Of a stretch of 61,551 nucleotides of DNA, positions 36,899-46,803 are shown piece after piece. The stretch is from assembly GCA_028696185.1 (NCBI GenBank), contig JAQVHL010000008.1, positions 1-61,551 of the forward strand. The letters run 5' to 3'. The position numbers and the translations under genes are program-made. The notes beneath the pieces were generated by a model, which was not told where the DNA came from, did not search any database, and was given only the letters and a program-made list of their open reading frames with translations. The DNA is from Halothiobacillaceae bacterium. Its GTDB lineage: Bacteria; Pseudomonadota; Gammaproteobacteria; Halothiobacillales; Halothiobacillaceae. The stretch's first letter is position 1. Each line of letters begins with the position of its first letter.

Positions 36899-39012
36899 AA
36901 TCCCTGCTGAACGGTCTTGATCTTGCGGGCCTGATGGCCGCCCTGCGTGGCTATCGCGGGCATGGGCTGGGCGTGCCGGTACTGCTGATCCTGATCCTGG
37001 CCATGATGGTGGTGCCGCTGCCGCCCTTGATGCTGGACATGTTGTTCACCTTCAATATCACCCTGTCGCTGGTGGTGCTGCTGGTGACGGTCTATGTCAT
37101 GCGCCCGCTGGATTTCGCGGTGTTTCCCACGGTCATCCTGGTGGCCACCCTGCTGCGCCTCGCGCTCAATGTCGCGTCCACGCGCGTGGTGCTGCTGCAT
37201 GGCCACGAAGGGCCGGGGGCTGCCGGCCATGTGATCGAATCCTTCGGTGAGTTCGTCATCGGCGGCAACTACGCCGTCGGCCTGATGGTGTTCATCATCC
37301 TCATCGTCATCAACTTCGTGGTCATCACCAAAGGCGCCGGGCGTGTGTCCGAGGTGAGCGCCCGTTTCACCCTCGACGCCTTGCCCGGCAAGCAGATGGC
37401 GATTGACGCGGACCTCAATGCCGGGCTGATTACTCAGGAGGAAGCGCGCACCCGCCGTGCCGAGGTGGCGCAGGAGGCCGATTTCTACGGCTCGATGGAC
37501 GGTGCCAGCAAGTTTGTGCGCGGCGACGCCGTGGCCGGCATCATCATCATGATCGTCAACGTGATCGGCGGGCTGATCGTCGGTATGGCCCAGCACGGCA
37601 TGGGGGCGGGCGATGCGGCCCAAACCTATGTGCTGCTGACCATCGGTGACGGCCTGGTGGCCGCCATTCCGGCGCTGATCCTCTCGACCGCCACCGCGAT
37701 CATCGTCACCCGCGTCACCGCCTCGCAGGACATGGGCGAGCAGATCACCAAGCAGATGATTGCCGATCCGCGTGTCCTGGGCGTCACTGCCGGCATCATG
37801 GGCGGCATGGGCCTTGTGCCGGGTATGCCGAATTTCGCCTTCCTGACGCTGGCTGCCCTGGCCGGTGCCGGTGCCTATTTCATGGCCCAGCGCCAGAAGC
37901 GCGCTGCCATGGAACCGGCTGTGCCGATGCCGGTGCCGGCGGAGAAACGCCCGGAGACCAAGGAGCTGACCTGGGAGGACGTGCCGCCGGTCGATGTGAT
38001 TGGCCTGGAGGTGGGTTACGGGCTCATTCCCCTGGTTGACCGCAATCAGGGCGGGCAGCTCATGCAGCGCATCAAGGGCGTACGCAAGAAGCTCTCGCAG
38101 GACTTGGGTTTTCTGGTGCCGTCGGTACATATTCGCGACAACCTTGATCTATCGCCCACCGCCTACCGCATCAGCCTCAATGGCGTGCCTATCGGGCAGG
38201 CCGAGGTGTTCCCCGACCGGGAAATGGCCATCAACCCCGGTACGGTGCACGGCAAGGTGCGTGGTGTGGATACCCGTGATCCGGCTTTCGGGCTGGAGGC
38301 GGTGTGGATCGACACCTCGCAGCGCGAGCATGCCCAGGCACTGGGGTATACCGTGGTTGACGCCAGCACGGTGATTGCCACCCATCTTTCGCAGATCCTG
38401 CAGGACAACGCTCAGGAAATCTTCGGCTACGAAGAAGCGCAGCAACTGCTCGATACCCTCAAGCAGAGCGCGCCCAAGCTCGTTGAGGATCTCGTGCCCC
38501 GTGCCCTGCCGCTGACGGCTGTGGTTCAGGTGCTGCGCAACCTGCTGGAAGAACGCCTGCCGATCCGTGACATGCGCAGCATCGCCGAAACGCTGGCGCA
38601 GCATGCGCCGCGCAGTCAGGATCCCGCCACATTGACGGCGCTGGTGCGCATGACGCTGGGGCGCATGATCGTTCAGCACCTCAACGGACTGGCGCCCGAG
38701 TTGCCGGTCATCACGCTTGAGCCTGCTCTGGAACAGCTCTTGCTTAGTGCTACGCAGGGCGCGATGGAGGGCGCGCCGGGTATCGAGCCCGGCCTCGCCG
38801 AACGTCTGCACAACTCGCTGCAGGACGCCTGCCGCAAGCAGGACATGTCCGGACAACCGGCCATCTTGCTGGTAGCTCCGGCCCTGCGGGCCTGGTTGGC
38901 ACGAATGGTGCGACACTCCATCCCGACATTGAATGTACTGAGCTATAACGAAGTGCCCGACAACAAGCCGGTCAAGGTGGTGTCCACCGTCGGCAACGCC
39001 CCGTCGCGATGA
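36895..39012 (+). CDS. flhA: Flagellar export apparatus protein FlhA
   Basis: FlhA is the nonameric export-gate protein that docks chaperone-substrate complexes. The 705 residues comprise eight N-terminal membrane helices, the FHIPEP-type cytoplasmic loop (FVVITKGAGRVSEVSARFTLDALPGKQMAIDADLNAG region) and the four-subdomain C-terminal part. Nothing is missing. Confidence 0.97.
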   Translation: MKSLLNGLDLAGLMAALRGYRGHGLGVPVLLILILAMMVVPLPPLMLDMLFTFNITLSLVVLLVTVYVMRPLDFAVFPTVILVATLLRLALNVASTRVVLLHGHEGPGAAGHVIESFGEFVIGGNYAVGLMVFIILIVINFVVITKGAGRVSEVSARFTLDALPGKQMAIDADLNAGLITQEEARTRRAEVAQEADFYGSMDGASKFVRGDAVAGIIIMIVNVIGGLIVGMAQHGMGAGDAAQTYVLLTIGDGLVAAIPALILSTATAIIVTRVTASQDMGEQITKQMIADPRVLGVTAGIMGGMGLVPGMPNFAFLTLAALAGAGAYFMAQRQKRAAMEPAVPMPVPAEKRPETKELTWEDVPPVDVIGLEVGYGLIPLVDRNQGGQLMQRIKGVRKKLSQDLGFLVPSVHIRDNLDLSPTAYRISLNGVPIGQAEVFPDREMAINPGTVHGKVRGVDTRDPAFGLEAVWIDTSQREHAQALGYTVVDASTVIATHLSQILQDNAQEIFGYEEAQQLLDTLKQSAPKLVEDLVPRALPLTAVVQVLRNLLEERLPIRDMRSIAETLAQHAPRSQDPATLTALVRMTLGRMIVQHLNGLAPELPVITLEPALEQLLLSATQGAMEGAPGIEPGLAERLHNSLQDACRKQDMSGQPAILLVAPALRAWLARMVRHSIPTLNVLSYNEVPDNKPVKVVSTVGNAPSR

Positions 39013-39064
39013 AACACGCGGCCGGGCAAGGAAGGCCGGGCCGTGAATCGACTGGAGACGAGGC

Positions 39065-40438
39065 ATGAACATCAAGCGCTTCATCGCACGCGACATGCGC
39101 GAGGCCATCCGCCAGGTGCGCGAAACCCTGGGGGCGGATGCGGTCATCCTCTCCAACCGTACGGTGGAGGAGGGGGTGGAGATTATCGCCGCCATGGATT
39201 ACGACGAGGACGCGGTGCAGCGTCATCTGGAAAACCTGGCCCGCGCCCAGACGTCCGCTCCGGCGCCCGCTCCGGCCGCGCCGCGCGCCATGAATCCGGC
39301 GCCGGCTCCGGCCGCCGTCAATCGGCCGACACCCTCGCCGCGTCTGCGCGAAGCGCTGGACAATGCCCGTCGTCAGGGCGGCGAGGCGCGCGCCGAGTCT
39401 GCCAGTGTCGCGGCGTCGGGCGCTGCCCGGCCTCTGCCGTCCATAGCTTCCCGTCCCCAGCCGGCGCCCGCACCGCGCGTACCGATGGAGGCGCCCAGCG
39501 ACGAGATCGCCCGTCTGCGCGATGAAATGCGCTCGCTGCGCAGCCTGTTCGAGCGTCAGGTCGGTCTGCTGGAATGGCAGCACTTTGGTCGTCAACATCC
39601 CCTGCGTCTGGTATTGCTGGAGCGTCTGGCCCAGCTGGGTATCGATGCAGGTCTCGCCGAGGCGCTGACCGAAGGGCTGGAGGGCGATGGCGAGCCGGAT
39701 GCGCTGTGGCAGGTGCTGCTTGATGAGATTGCCGCCCGCGTGCCGACCCGTGAGGGCGATCTGGTGGATGAGGGCGGCGTCATGGCCTTCGTTGGCCCGA
39801 CCGGCGTGGGCAAGACCACCACGGTGGCCAAGCTCGCCGCCCGCTCGGTGCTGCGCTACGGGCGTGGCAGCGTGGCCCTGGTGACCACCGACAATTTCCG
39901 CATCGGCGCCTACGATCAGCTACGCAACTACGCGCGCATCCTTGATGTGCCGCTGCATATCGCTCGCGACGCACAGGAGCTGGACAGCACCCTGCGCAGT
40001 CTGGCCGACAAGCGTCTGGTGCTGGTGGATACCGCCGGGATGAGCCAGCGCGATTTCCGCATGGCCGAGCAACTCGACGCACTGCGCTCCAGCGCGACGC
40101 CAATCAAACTGTGTCTGGTGCTGTCCGCCAACACGCAGTCGGTTGCCCAGTCGGATGTGATCCGCCGCTTCGCGCGCATCACCTTGCACGGCTGCGTACT
40201 GACCAAGGTCGATGAGGCCTCCAGCCTGGGCGGTTCGCTGTCCGCCGTTATTCGTCACGAACTTCCGCTTCTGTGCATCGGCACCGGTCAGCGCGTGCCG
40301 GAGGACATCGAGCCCGCCGAAGGCGGCGATCTGGTCTCCCGCGCGGTTGAAATGGCCCAGCAGTGGCAGCAGGATTACCAAGAACACGAGGGAGTCAGCC
40401 ATGCACGGCGATTCGCAGGTTTCCATGTCGTCGGCTGA
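39065..40438 (+). CDS. flhF: Flagellar biosynthesis GTPase FlhF
   Basis: FlhF is an SRP-type GTPase that sets polar placement of the flagellum. It has an N-terminal B domain (MNIKRFIARDMREAIRQVR), an Ala/Pro-rich linker (about 60-145), and the NG domain with FVGPTGVGKTTTVAKLA near residue 241, TTDNFRIGAYDQL and VDTAGMSQRD. Length 457. It overlaps flhG by 38 bases. Confidence 0.96.
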   Translation: MNIKRFIARDMREAIRQVRETLGADAVILSNRTVEEGVEIIAAMDYDEDAVQRHLENLARAQTSAPAPAPAAPRAMNPAPAPAAVNRPTPSPRLREALDNARRQGGEARAESASVAASGAARPLPSIASRPQPAPAPRVPMEAPSDEIARLRDEMRSLRSLFERQVGLLEWQHFGRQHPLRLVLLERLAQLGIDAGLAEALTEGLEGDGEPDALWQVLLDEIAARVPTREGDLVDEGGVMAFVGPTGVGKTTTVAKLAARSVLRYGRGSVALVTTDNFRIGAYDQLRNYARILDVPLHIARDAQELDSTLRSLADKRLVLVDTAGMSQRDFRMAEQLDALRSSATPIKLCLVLSANTQSVAQSDVIRRFARITLHGCVLTKVDEASSLGGSLSAVIRHELPLLCIGTGQRVPEDIEPAEGGDLVSRAVEMAQQWQQDYQEHEGVSHARRFAGFHVVG

Positions 40439-41315
40439 GCGCGGCATGACGGACGATCAGGCGGCGGGACTGCGGCGTATGGTGACCCCCCGGCCGGTGC
40501 AGGTCATCGCCGTCACCAGCGGCAAGGGGGGCGTGGGCAAGACCAACGTCTCGGTCAATCTGGCCATGGCCCTGGCACGCATGGGGCGCAAGGTGCTGCT
40601 CATGGATGCCGACCTGGGGCTGGGGAATGTCGATGTACAGCTGGGGCTGTCGCCCAAGTACAATCTCTCGCATGTCATCGACGGTTCGCGCAGCCTGGAA
40701 GAGGTGATCGTCGAAGGTCCGCTCGGGGTATATGTCATTCCGGCGGCTTCTGGTGTCAAGAAAATGGCAGAGTTGACCCCGGGCGAGAATGCCGGCCTCA
40801 TTCACGCCTTCGGCCATCTGAGCCTGGCGATCGACACCATGATCGTCGATACCGCTGCCGGTATCGCCGAAAGTGTGGTCAGCTTTGCCCGCGCTGCGCG
40901 CGAAGTCGTGGTGGTGGTCTGTGATGAGCCGGCCTCGATTACCGATGCGTACGCCATGATCAAGGTGTTGAGCCGCGAATACGGTGTGCAGCGCTTCCAT
41001 GTGATAGCCAATATGACGCATCATCCGCAGGAAGGGCGCAAGCTCTACGGCAAGCTCCTGGCCGTGACCGACCGCTTCCTTGATGTTACTCTCGGCTTTC
41101 TCGGTGCCGTTCCGTATGATGAGTACCTGCGCAAGGCCATTCAGCGGCAGCAGCCGGTGGTGGTAGCCTACGGAGGCAGTCGCTCCGCGCAGGCTTTCTC
41201 GGAAATGGCGACGCGCGTGGCCAAGTGGCCACGCCCGCGAACCGTCGAGGGACACCTCGAATTTTTCATGGAGCGTCTGGTGCAATATGCCTCGACGAGG
41301 GAACCGGTGACGTGA
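40401..41315 (+). CDS. flhG: Flagellar number regulator FlhG/FleN
   Basis: FlhG is a MinD-like ATPase that limits flagellar number and, in Pseudomonas, antagonises FleQ. The deviant Walker A SGKGGVGKTNVSVNLA lies near residue 36, followed by LMDADLGLGNVDVQLGL and VDTAAGIAESVVSF. Start choice is among ATG codons at 40401, 40425 and 40446; I use the first, which has GGAG nearby. The C-terminus overlaps the GTG start of fliA. Confidence 0.95.
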   Translation: MHGDSQVSMSSAERGMTDDQAAGLRRMVTPRPVQVIAVTSGKGGVGKTNVSVNLAMALARMGRKVLLMDADLGLGNVDVQLGLSPKYNLSHVIDGSRSLEEVIVEGPLGVYVIPAASGVKKMAELTPGENAGLIHAFGHLSLAIDTMIVDTAAGIAESVVSFARAAREVVVVVCDEPASITDAYAMIKVLSREYGVQRFHVIANMTHHPQEGRKLYGKLLAVTDRFLDVTLGFLGAVPYDEYLRKAIQRQQPVVVAYGGSRSAQAFSEMATRVAKWPRPRTVEGHLEFFMERLVQYASTREPVT

Positions 41316-42034
41316 ATCCGAGAGCGATGTATTTGGCAGTCCAGCAGGGCGAAGGTGGAGATTTGCTCACCCGTCATGCGGGGCTCGTCAAGCGCATCGC
41401 GTATCATCTGGCGGCCCGGCTGCCCGAGAGCGTGCAGGTCGATGACCTCGTTCAGGCCGGTATGGTCGGCCTGCTCGAAGCGGCGCGGCATTTCGATGCC
41501 GCCCAAGGGGCCAGTTTCGAGACTTACGCGGGCATCCGCATCCGTGGCGCGATGCTCGATGAACTGCGCCGCAACGACTGGGCACCGCGCTCCGTGCATC
41601 GCCGCTGGCGTGAGGTCAGCGAAGCGGTACGCGAGGTCGAGGCGAGCACCGGCCGCGAGGCCCGCGATTCCGAGGTGGCGCAACGACTGGGCATGCCGGT
41701 CGAGGAGTATCACCGCATCCTCGCCGATTCGGCTTCGGCACAGCTGTTCAGCCTGGATCATGGTGGTGAGGACAACGAAGACCTCACGCTGGATGTGGAA
41801 GATGAGCGTCCCGGACCGGCCGAGCTGTGCATGGACGAGCGCTTTCGCCAGTCGCTGGCGGCGGCCATCGCGGCTCTGCCTGAGCGCGAAAGACTGGTCA
41901 TGTCGTTATATTATGTGGACGAGCTCAATCAGCGTGAGATCGGCGAGGTGCTTGGCGTGACCGAGTCGCGGGTGTGCCAGATACACAACAAGGCTGTTCT
42001 GCGACTGCGTGAAACAATGGCTGGCTGGCGTTGA
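41312..42034 (+). CDS. fliA: Flagellar sigma factor FliA (sigma-28)
   Basis: FliA transcribes late flagellar and chemotaxis genes. The 240 residues have region 2 (LVKRIAYHLAARLP and DDLVQAGMVGLLEAARHFD), region 3 and region 4 with ALPERERLVMSLYYVDELNQREIGEVLGVTESRVCQIH. The GTG at 41312 overlaps the flhG stop; the alternative is the ATG at 41327. No anti-sigma FlgM gene is in the window. Confidence 0.96.
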   Translation: MNPRAMYLAVQQGEGGDLLTRHAGLVKRIAYHLAARLPESVQVDDLVQAGMVGLLEAARHFDAAQGASFETYAGIRIRGAMLDELRRNDWAPRSVHRRWREVSEAVREVEASTGREARDSEVAQRLGMPVEEYHRILADSASAQLFSLDHGGEDNEDLTLDVEDERPGPAELCMDERFRQSLAAAIAALPERERLVMSLYYVDELNQREIGEVLGVTESRVCQIHNKAVLRLRETMAGWR

Positions 42035-42101
42035 CCGGCGGGCGTGACAACGACAACAACAGGTCTTGCGCAAAGACGGTTCTTTCAGACGGGAGTAGGC
42101 C

Positions 42102-42488
42102 GTGGATCGAAACATGAACATCCTCGTGGTGGACGACTTTTCCACCATGCGGCGCATCATCAAGAACCTGCTGCGTGAACTCGGGTTCAACAACATCAAT
42201 GAGGCGGACGACGGCTCCACGGCCCTGCCGATGCTCAAGGCCGGTGGTTACGACTTCCTCATCACGGATTGGAACATGCCGGGCATGACCGGCATCGACC
42301 TGCTCAAGGCCGTGCGTGCCGATCCGCAACTGGACAAGATTCCGGTGCTGATGGTCACGGCGGAGGCCAAGCGCGAGCAGATCATCATGGCGGCCCAGGC
42401 GGGCGTGAACGGGTATGTGGTCAAGCCGTTCAACGCGGCCACGCTCAAGGAAAAAATCGAAAAAATCTTCGAGCGTATTGAGGGCTGA
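42102..42488 (+). CDS. cheY: Chemotaxis response regulator CheY
   Basis: CheY carries the phosphoryl signal from CheA to FliM. The 128-residue receiver domain has the acidic pair in [18 protein letters not shown], the phosphorylation Asp in ITDWNMPGM (residue 56 from the GTG), Thr in MVTAEAK and Lys in YVVKPF. The start is GTG at 42102 or ATG at 42114. Confidence 0.97.
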   Translation: MDRNMNILVVDDFSTMRRIIKNLLRELGFNNINEADDGSTALPMLKAGGYDFLITDWNMPGMTGIDLLKAVRADPQLDKIPVLMVTAEAKREQIIMAAQAGVNGYVVKPFNAATLKEKIEKIFERIEG

Positions 42489-42492
42489 AGTC

Positions 42493-43275
42493 ATGAGCGA
42501 CGACAATAAAAACGCGCCGGATGTCCCCGCGCTGATTACCCCCGAGCGCATCGAGTGGGCGCGTAGTCTGCTTTTGGCGATGGAGGCGGACGATCCGGTC
42601 GCCACGCAGCTGGCACTGGACCAGCTGCTGGTTTCCTGCGAGTCCCCGCTGTTCAAGGAAATCGGGCGTCTGACGCGTGAGCTGCACGATGCCATCGTGC
42701 AGTTCAGCCGCGATACGCGCATCATCGACCTGGCTGAGGATGACATGCCGGATGCGCGGGAGCGCCTGCGCTACGTCATCAACCTCACCGATCAGGCCGC
42801 CAATCGAACCCTCGCCCTGGTGGAGGAGACGCTTCCGGTTGCCGAGAAACTGACGGTGCGTTCCGAAAAGCTCATGGAGCGTCTGGCCCAGCTTTCCTCC
42901 GCCTCCCAGGGCAATCCGCAGTTGGTCGAAGTGCTCGACCAGCTGCGTCCCTATCTGGATTCCGTGCGTGCCGATGGCCTGAAGCTGCGCGCCAACCTCA
43001 CCGACGTGATGATGGCGCAGGAGTTCCAGGATCTGACCGGCCAGTTGCTGATGCGTGTGACCAAGGTGCTCGAACAGGTTGAGGAAAAACTGGTTGGGCT
43101 GATCGTCATCAGCAGCAGCGCCTTCGCTGTGAACAAGGATGTCTCTGCCGAGGCGGCCAAGGACGCCGGTGCCGTGGCGCGCGGCCAAGGTCCGGCGTTG
43201 CCCGGCAAATCGGACGCCACCGTGGTCAAGAGTCAGGATGAGGTGGACGATCTGCTCGCCAGTCTGGGCTTCTGA
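42493..43275 (+). CDS. cheZ: Chemotaxis phosphatase CheZ
   Basis: CheZ dephosphorylates CheY-P. The 260-residue protein is a long helical hairpin with the active-site region MMAQEFQDLTGQLLMRV (catalytic Gln) and a C-terminal CheY-binding tail QDEVDDLLASLGF. It starts four bases after cheY. Confidence 0.95.
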   Translation: MSDDNKNAPDVPALITPERIEWARSLLLAMEADDPVATQLALDQLLVSCESPLFKEIGRLTRELHDAIVQFSRDTRIIDLAEDDMPDARERLRYVINLTDQAANRTLALVEETLPVAEKLTVRSEKLMERLAQLSSASQGNPQLVEVLDQLRPYLDSVRADGLKLRANLTDVMMAQEFQDLTGQLLMRVTKVLEQVEEKLVGLIVISSSAFAVNKDVSAEAAKDAGAVARGQGPALPGKSDATVVKSQDEVDDLLASLGF

Positions 43276-43377
43276 CGGCGCCGGGCGGTTCGCCCCGTCG
43301 GGTGAGATTCAGTGTGTCGCGGACCAGTCCGGGGCGGTCAGGGAGGGCGGCCCCCTGGGGCGATTAGGCAAGATAAT

Positions 43378-43399
43378 GTGCGCTCCGGACGGAGCGCAC
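43378..43399. promoter_or_regulatory. Hairpin in the cheZ-cheA gap
   Basis: GTGCGCTCCG and CGGAGCGCAC form a perfect 10-bp palindrome with two central bases, in the 177-base gap before cheA. There is no T tract. It may be an mRNA processing or stability element or a protein site. I saw no other feature in the gap. Confidence 0.4.
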
Positions 43400-43452
43400 G
43401 GTGGAAGACGGGCGGTGCGACCCCCTCCCCGTAACCCTCTGTGGAGACGATC

Positions 43453-45612
43453 ATGGCGTTCAATGCTGACAACGAAATGCTCCAGGACTTCCTCATCGAA
43501 GCAGGCGAACTGCTTGATGGGTTGAACGGCCAATTGATTGATCTGGAACGCACCCCGGATGATCGTGATCTTCTCAATGCCGTATTCCGTGGCTTTCACA
43601 CCATCAAGGGTGGGGCCGGGTTTCTGGAAATCACGCCGCTGGTAGAGGTTTGTCATATTGCGGAGGACGTATTCAACCTGCTGCGCAACGGCGAACGTCG
43701 CGTCGATGCACGGCTGATGGACGTCATGCTGCGTGTGCTCGATGTTCTCAACCAGATGTTTGCCGAGCTGCACCAGGGACAGCTTCCTGATCCGGCCGAT
43801 CCCGGTCTGCTGCGCGAACTGGCCCGCCTGCGCGATGGCAACCCCGCACCGGCGCCGGCCAAGGCGGCTCCCGTTGCCGCTCCGGCTCCCACACCTGTCC
43901 TCTCCCCGGTGCCAGTGGTCAAGCCTGTTGCACCGGCCCCCCTGGCGGATGCCGCCGATACCGAATTCGAAGCCCTGCTGGCCGATTTGCGTGAGGGGGA
44001 TACGGGTGTGACCGATGTCGAGGCGCGGGATGTCGAGGTCGAGGCGGTCCAGGCCGTGGGCGGCACCGGAAGCGACCTCATCACCGATGAAGAATTCGAA
44101 GCCTTGCTTGACAAGCTGCACGGGCCGGGCAAGTTCTCTGCGCCAGCGCCCGAAGAGCCGCCCGTGGTGATTTCCAAGGGTGAGGATCTGATCACTGACG
44201 ATGAATTTGAAAAGGTTCTCGACCAGATGTACGGCGCGGGCAAGGGGCCGACGTCTGCCGGTGGGGCGGCTGAGGCGACAGCGGAGGCGGCGACCGATGG
44301 CGCCGCCGCTTCCATGCCGATGCCGGTCGAGGACGGTGCCGATGGCGTGGCGGCCAATCTGCCGGCTACCCGGCCGGCTACCGGTCGTGGCGATGCCAAG
44401 TCTGCTGCCGCGCCGGAAAAGGCCGAAACCACGGTGCGCGTGGATACCGAGCGTCTGGACGCGATCATGAATCTGGTCGGCGAATTGGTGCTGGTGCGCA
44501 ACCGGCTCAATACCCTCAAGGCCACCTTCGATGACGAGCAGGTATCGCAGGTTATCGCCAGCCTGGACATGGTGACCTCCGATCTGCAGGCCGCGGTGAT
44601 GAAGACGCGCATGCAGCCGGTGAAAAAGGTATTCGGGCGCTTCCCTCGCGTGGTGCGCGATGTTTCGCGCGTGCTGGGCAAGGAAGTCGAACTGATCATG
44701 GAGGGTGAGGAAACCGACCTGGACAAAAATCTGGTCGAAGCCCTGGCCGATCCGCTCATTCACCTGGTACGTAATGCCGTCGATCACGGTATCGAAATGC
44801 CCGATGTGCGCCAGCGCAATAGCAAGCCACGCATCGGAACGGTGGTGCTCTCCGCCGCGCAGGAAGGCGATCACATCCTGCTCTCCATTCGCGATGACGG
44901 GGCCGGCATGGACCCGGAAAAACTGCGCCGCAAGGCAGTGGAAAAGGGCATGATGGATGCCGAAACCGCCGAGCGCCTGACCGAGCAGGAGTGCTTCGAG
45001 CTGATCCTGCTGCCGGGCTTTTCCACCAAGGAGCAGATTTCGGACATATCCGGTCGCGGTGTGGGTATGGACGTGGTCAAGACCGCCATTTCCCGCCTTT
45101 CCGGTACGATCAATATCAGTTCCGAAGTGGGGGCGGGCACGCTGGTCATGATCAAGGTGCCCTTGACCCTTGCCATCCTGCCCACGCTGATGGTGGTGGT
45201 GAACCGGCGCAAGTACGCCATGCCCCTGGGGGTGGTCAGCGAGATTTTCGAGATTGCCGACAAGGAAACCAATGTCGTCGATGGCCAGCTGAGCATCACC
45301 GTGCGTCAGAAAGCCCTGCCCTTGTTCAACCTGCGCCGCTGGTTGTCGATCCGCAACGAAGAAGCGACGCCGGGCATCAAGGACGGTCAGGTCGTGCTGG
45401 TGCAGATCGGCGCGCAGACGGTCGGTCTGATTGTGGACAGCGTCATCGGTCAGGAAGAAGTCGTCATCAAGCCCCTGGGGGAGATCCTCTATGGCCTGCC
45501 GGGCTTTGCGGGCGCCACCATCACCGGGGATGGGCATATCGCCCTGATCCTCGATTTGCCCAGCCTGTTGCGTCACTACGGCGCCCGCCGCAGTGATGGC
45601 ATCCGTTACTGA
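43453..45612 (+). CDS. cheA: Chemotaxis histidine kinase CheA
   Basis: CheA autophosphorylates and feeds CheY and CheB. Domains in order: Hpt with HTIKGG (His49), an Ala/Pro-rich region holding three copies of a short acidic motif (FEALLADL, FEALLDKLHGPGK, FEKVLDQMYGAGK), dimerisation at about 335, HATPase with LIHLVRNAVDHGIE and DDGAGMD, and a CheW-like regulatory domain. The repeated motif lies where Vibrio CheA has its ParP-interacting LID region, which fits the ParC-ParP genes downstream. The ATG at 43453 has GGAGA before it; a GTG at 43441 is the alternative. 719 residues. Confidence 0.97.
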   Translation: MAFNADNEMLQDFLIEAGELLDGLNGQLIDLERTPDDRDLLNAVFRGFHTIKGGAGFLEITPLVEVCHIAEDVFNLLRNGERRVDARLMDVMLRVLDVLNQMFAELHQGQLPDPADPGLLRELARLRDGNPAPAPAKAAPVAAPAPTPVLSPVPVVKPVAPAPLADAADTEFEALLADLREGDTGVTDVEARDVEVEAVQAVGGTGSDLITDEEFEALLDKLHGPGKFSAPAPEEPPVVISKGEDLITDDEFEKVLDQMYGAGKGPTSAGGAAEATAEAATDGAAASMPMPVEDGADGVAANLPATRPATGRGDAKSAAAPEKAETTVRVDTERLDAIMNLVGELVLVRNRLNTLKATFDDEQVSQVIASLDMVTSDLQAAVMKTRMQPVKKVFGRFPRVVRDVSRVLGKEVELIMEGEETDLDKNLVEALADPLIHLVRNAVDHGIEMPDVRQRNSKPRIGTVVLSAAQEGDHILLSIRDDGAGMDPEKLRRKAVEKGMMDAETAERLTEQECFELILLPGFSTKEQISDISGRGVGMDVVKTAISRLSGTINISSEVGAGTLVMIKVPLTLAILPTLMVVVNRRKYAMPLGVVSEIFEIADKETNVVDGQLSITVRQKALPLFNLRRWLSIRNEEATPGIKDGQVVLVQIGAQTVGLIVDSVIGQEEVVIKPLGEILYGLPGFAGATITGDGHIALILDLPSLLRHYGARRSDGIRY

Positions 45613-45660
45613 AGGCCCTCGCATGCGTGTAACCGTGCTTGGCTGTGGGGAGGGTGAGGC

Positions 45661-46803
45661 GTGAGCATCCGCGTGCTGATCGTTGATGACTCCAGCTTCT
45701 TTCGCAAGCTGCTGCGCGAAATCCTGGCTCAGGACCCATTCCTTACCGTCGTTGGCGAAGCCACCAATGGTCGTGAGGCCGTGGCCTTGACCCAGGAGCT
45801 TGGTCCCGATGTCGTTACCATGGATGTGGAAATGCCGGTCATGAACGGCATCAGTGCGGTGCGCGAGATCATGGCGCGCAAACCCACGCCTATCCTGATG
45901 CTCTCCGCGCTCACACAGGAAGGTGCGAACGCGACTTTCGACGCGCTGGATGCCGGTGCGATGGACTTCTTCCCCAAGCGCACCGATAACCCCGAGGAGC
46001 ATATGCAGCGCTCGGCCCGCGTACTGCGAGCCCGTTTGCGCACCCTGGCCATTCGTGGTGTGCCCAGCCGGGTGGGCCGACCTGTGCCCCCCCCGCCGAT
46101 GGCGCCGCGTCCTGCTCCGGCGTCTGCGCCCGGTGCGACGCGTGGCCTGCCAGCCGCCGCGCCGCCTGTCGTGCCGCCGCCGGTAGCGCCGAAGGCCGCG
46201 GGCGGTGGGGAGCAGACACGCGGTGTCATTGGTCGGCGGGGCATGGTCGTGATTGGCGCATCCACCGGCGGGCCCGCCGCATTGCAGCAAGTGCTGCGTA
46301 AACTGCCGGCCTGTTTTCCAGTGCCCTTGCTGGTGGTGCAGCACATGCCCGCCGCCTTCACGGCAGCCTTCGCCCAGCGTCTGGATGGTCTGCTGGACCT
46401 GGACGTGCGTGAGGCGGCCGACGGTGACCCCTTGCGTCCGGGGCTTATCTACATCGCGCCTGGCGGAGTTCATGTCGAGGTCCGGCGTGAAGGGGCGGGC
46501 ATGGTTGTGCGTACGCGGATACCCCAGCCCAACGAACATTATCGTCCCAGCGTGGACATTGCCCTCGCCAGTGCGGCAGAGGTTTATGGCGCCGACCTGT
46601 TGGGTGTCGTCCTGACCGGTATGGGGGATGATGGCCTGCAGGGGGCGCGCGCCCTCAAGGCCCAGGGGGGGCGGCTCTGGGCACAGGACCGCGCCACCAG
46701 CGTCATTTACGGCATGCCGGCCGCTGTGGCCAAGGCGGGCCTGACCGATGTGGTGCTGGGTTTGGATGAACTGGCCGATTCGCTTCCGGGGTGTGTGCGA
46801 TGA
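45661..46803 (+). CDS. cheB: Protein-glutamate methylesterase CheB
   Basis: CheB demethylates chemoreceptors during adaptation. The receiver domain has Asp55 in TMDVEMPVMNG; an Ala/Pro linker (about 140-180) leads to the methylesterase domain with catalytic Ser in GASTGGPAALQQ, His in VQHMP and Asp in GMGDDG. GTG start at 45661 after GGAGGGTGAGG. Length 380. The CheR partner is not in the window. Confidence 0.96.
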   Translation: MSIRVLIVDDSSFFRKLLREILAQDPFLTVVGEATNGREAVALTQELGPDVVTMDVEMPVMNGISAVREIMARKPTPILMLSALTQEGANATFDALDAGAMDFFPKRTDNPEEHMQRSARVLRARLRTLAIRGVPSRVGRPVPPPPMAPRPAPASAPGATRGLPAAAPPVVPPPVAPKAAGGGEQTRGVIGRRGMVVIGASTGGPAALQQVLRKLPACFPVPLLVVQHMPAAFTAAFAQRLDGLLDLDVREAADGDPLRPGLIYIAPGGVHVEVRREGAGMVVRTRIPQPNEHYRPSVDIALASAAEVYGADLLGVVLTGMGDDGLQGARALKAQGGRLWAQDRATSVIYGMPAAVAKAGLTDVVLGLDELADSLPGCVR

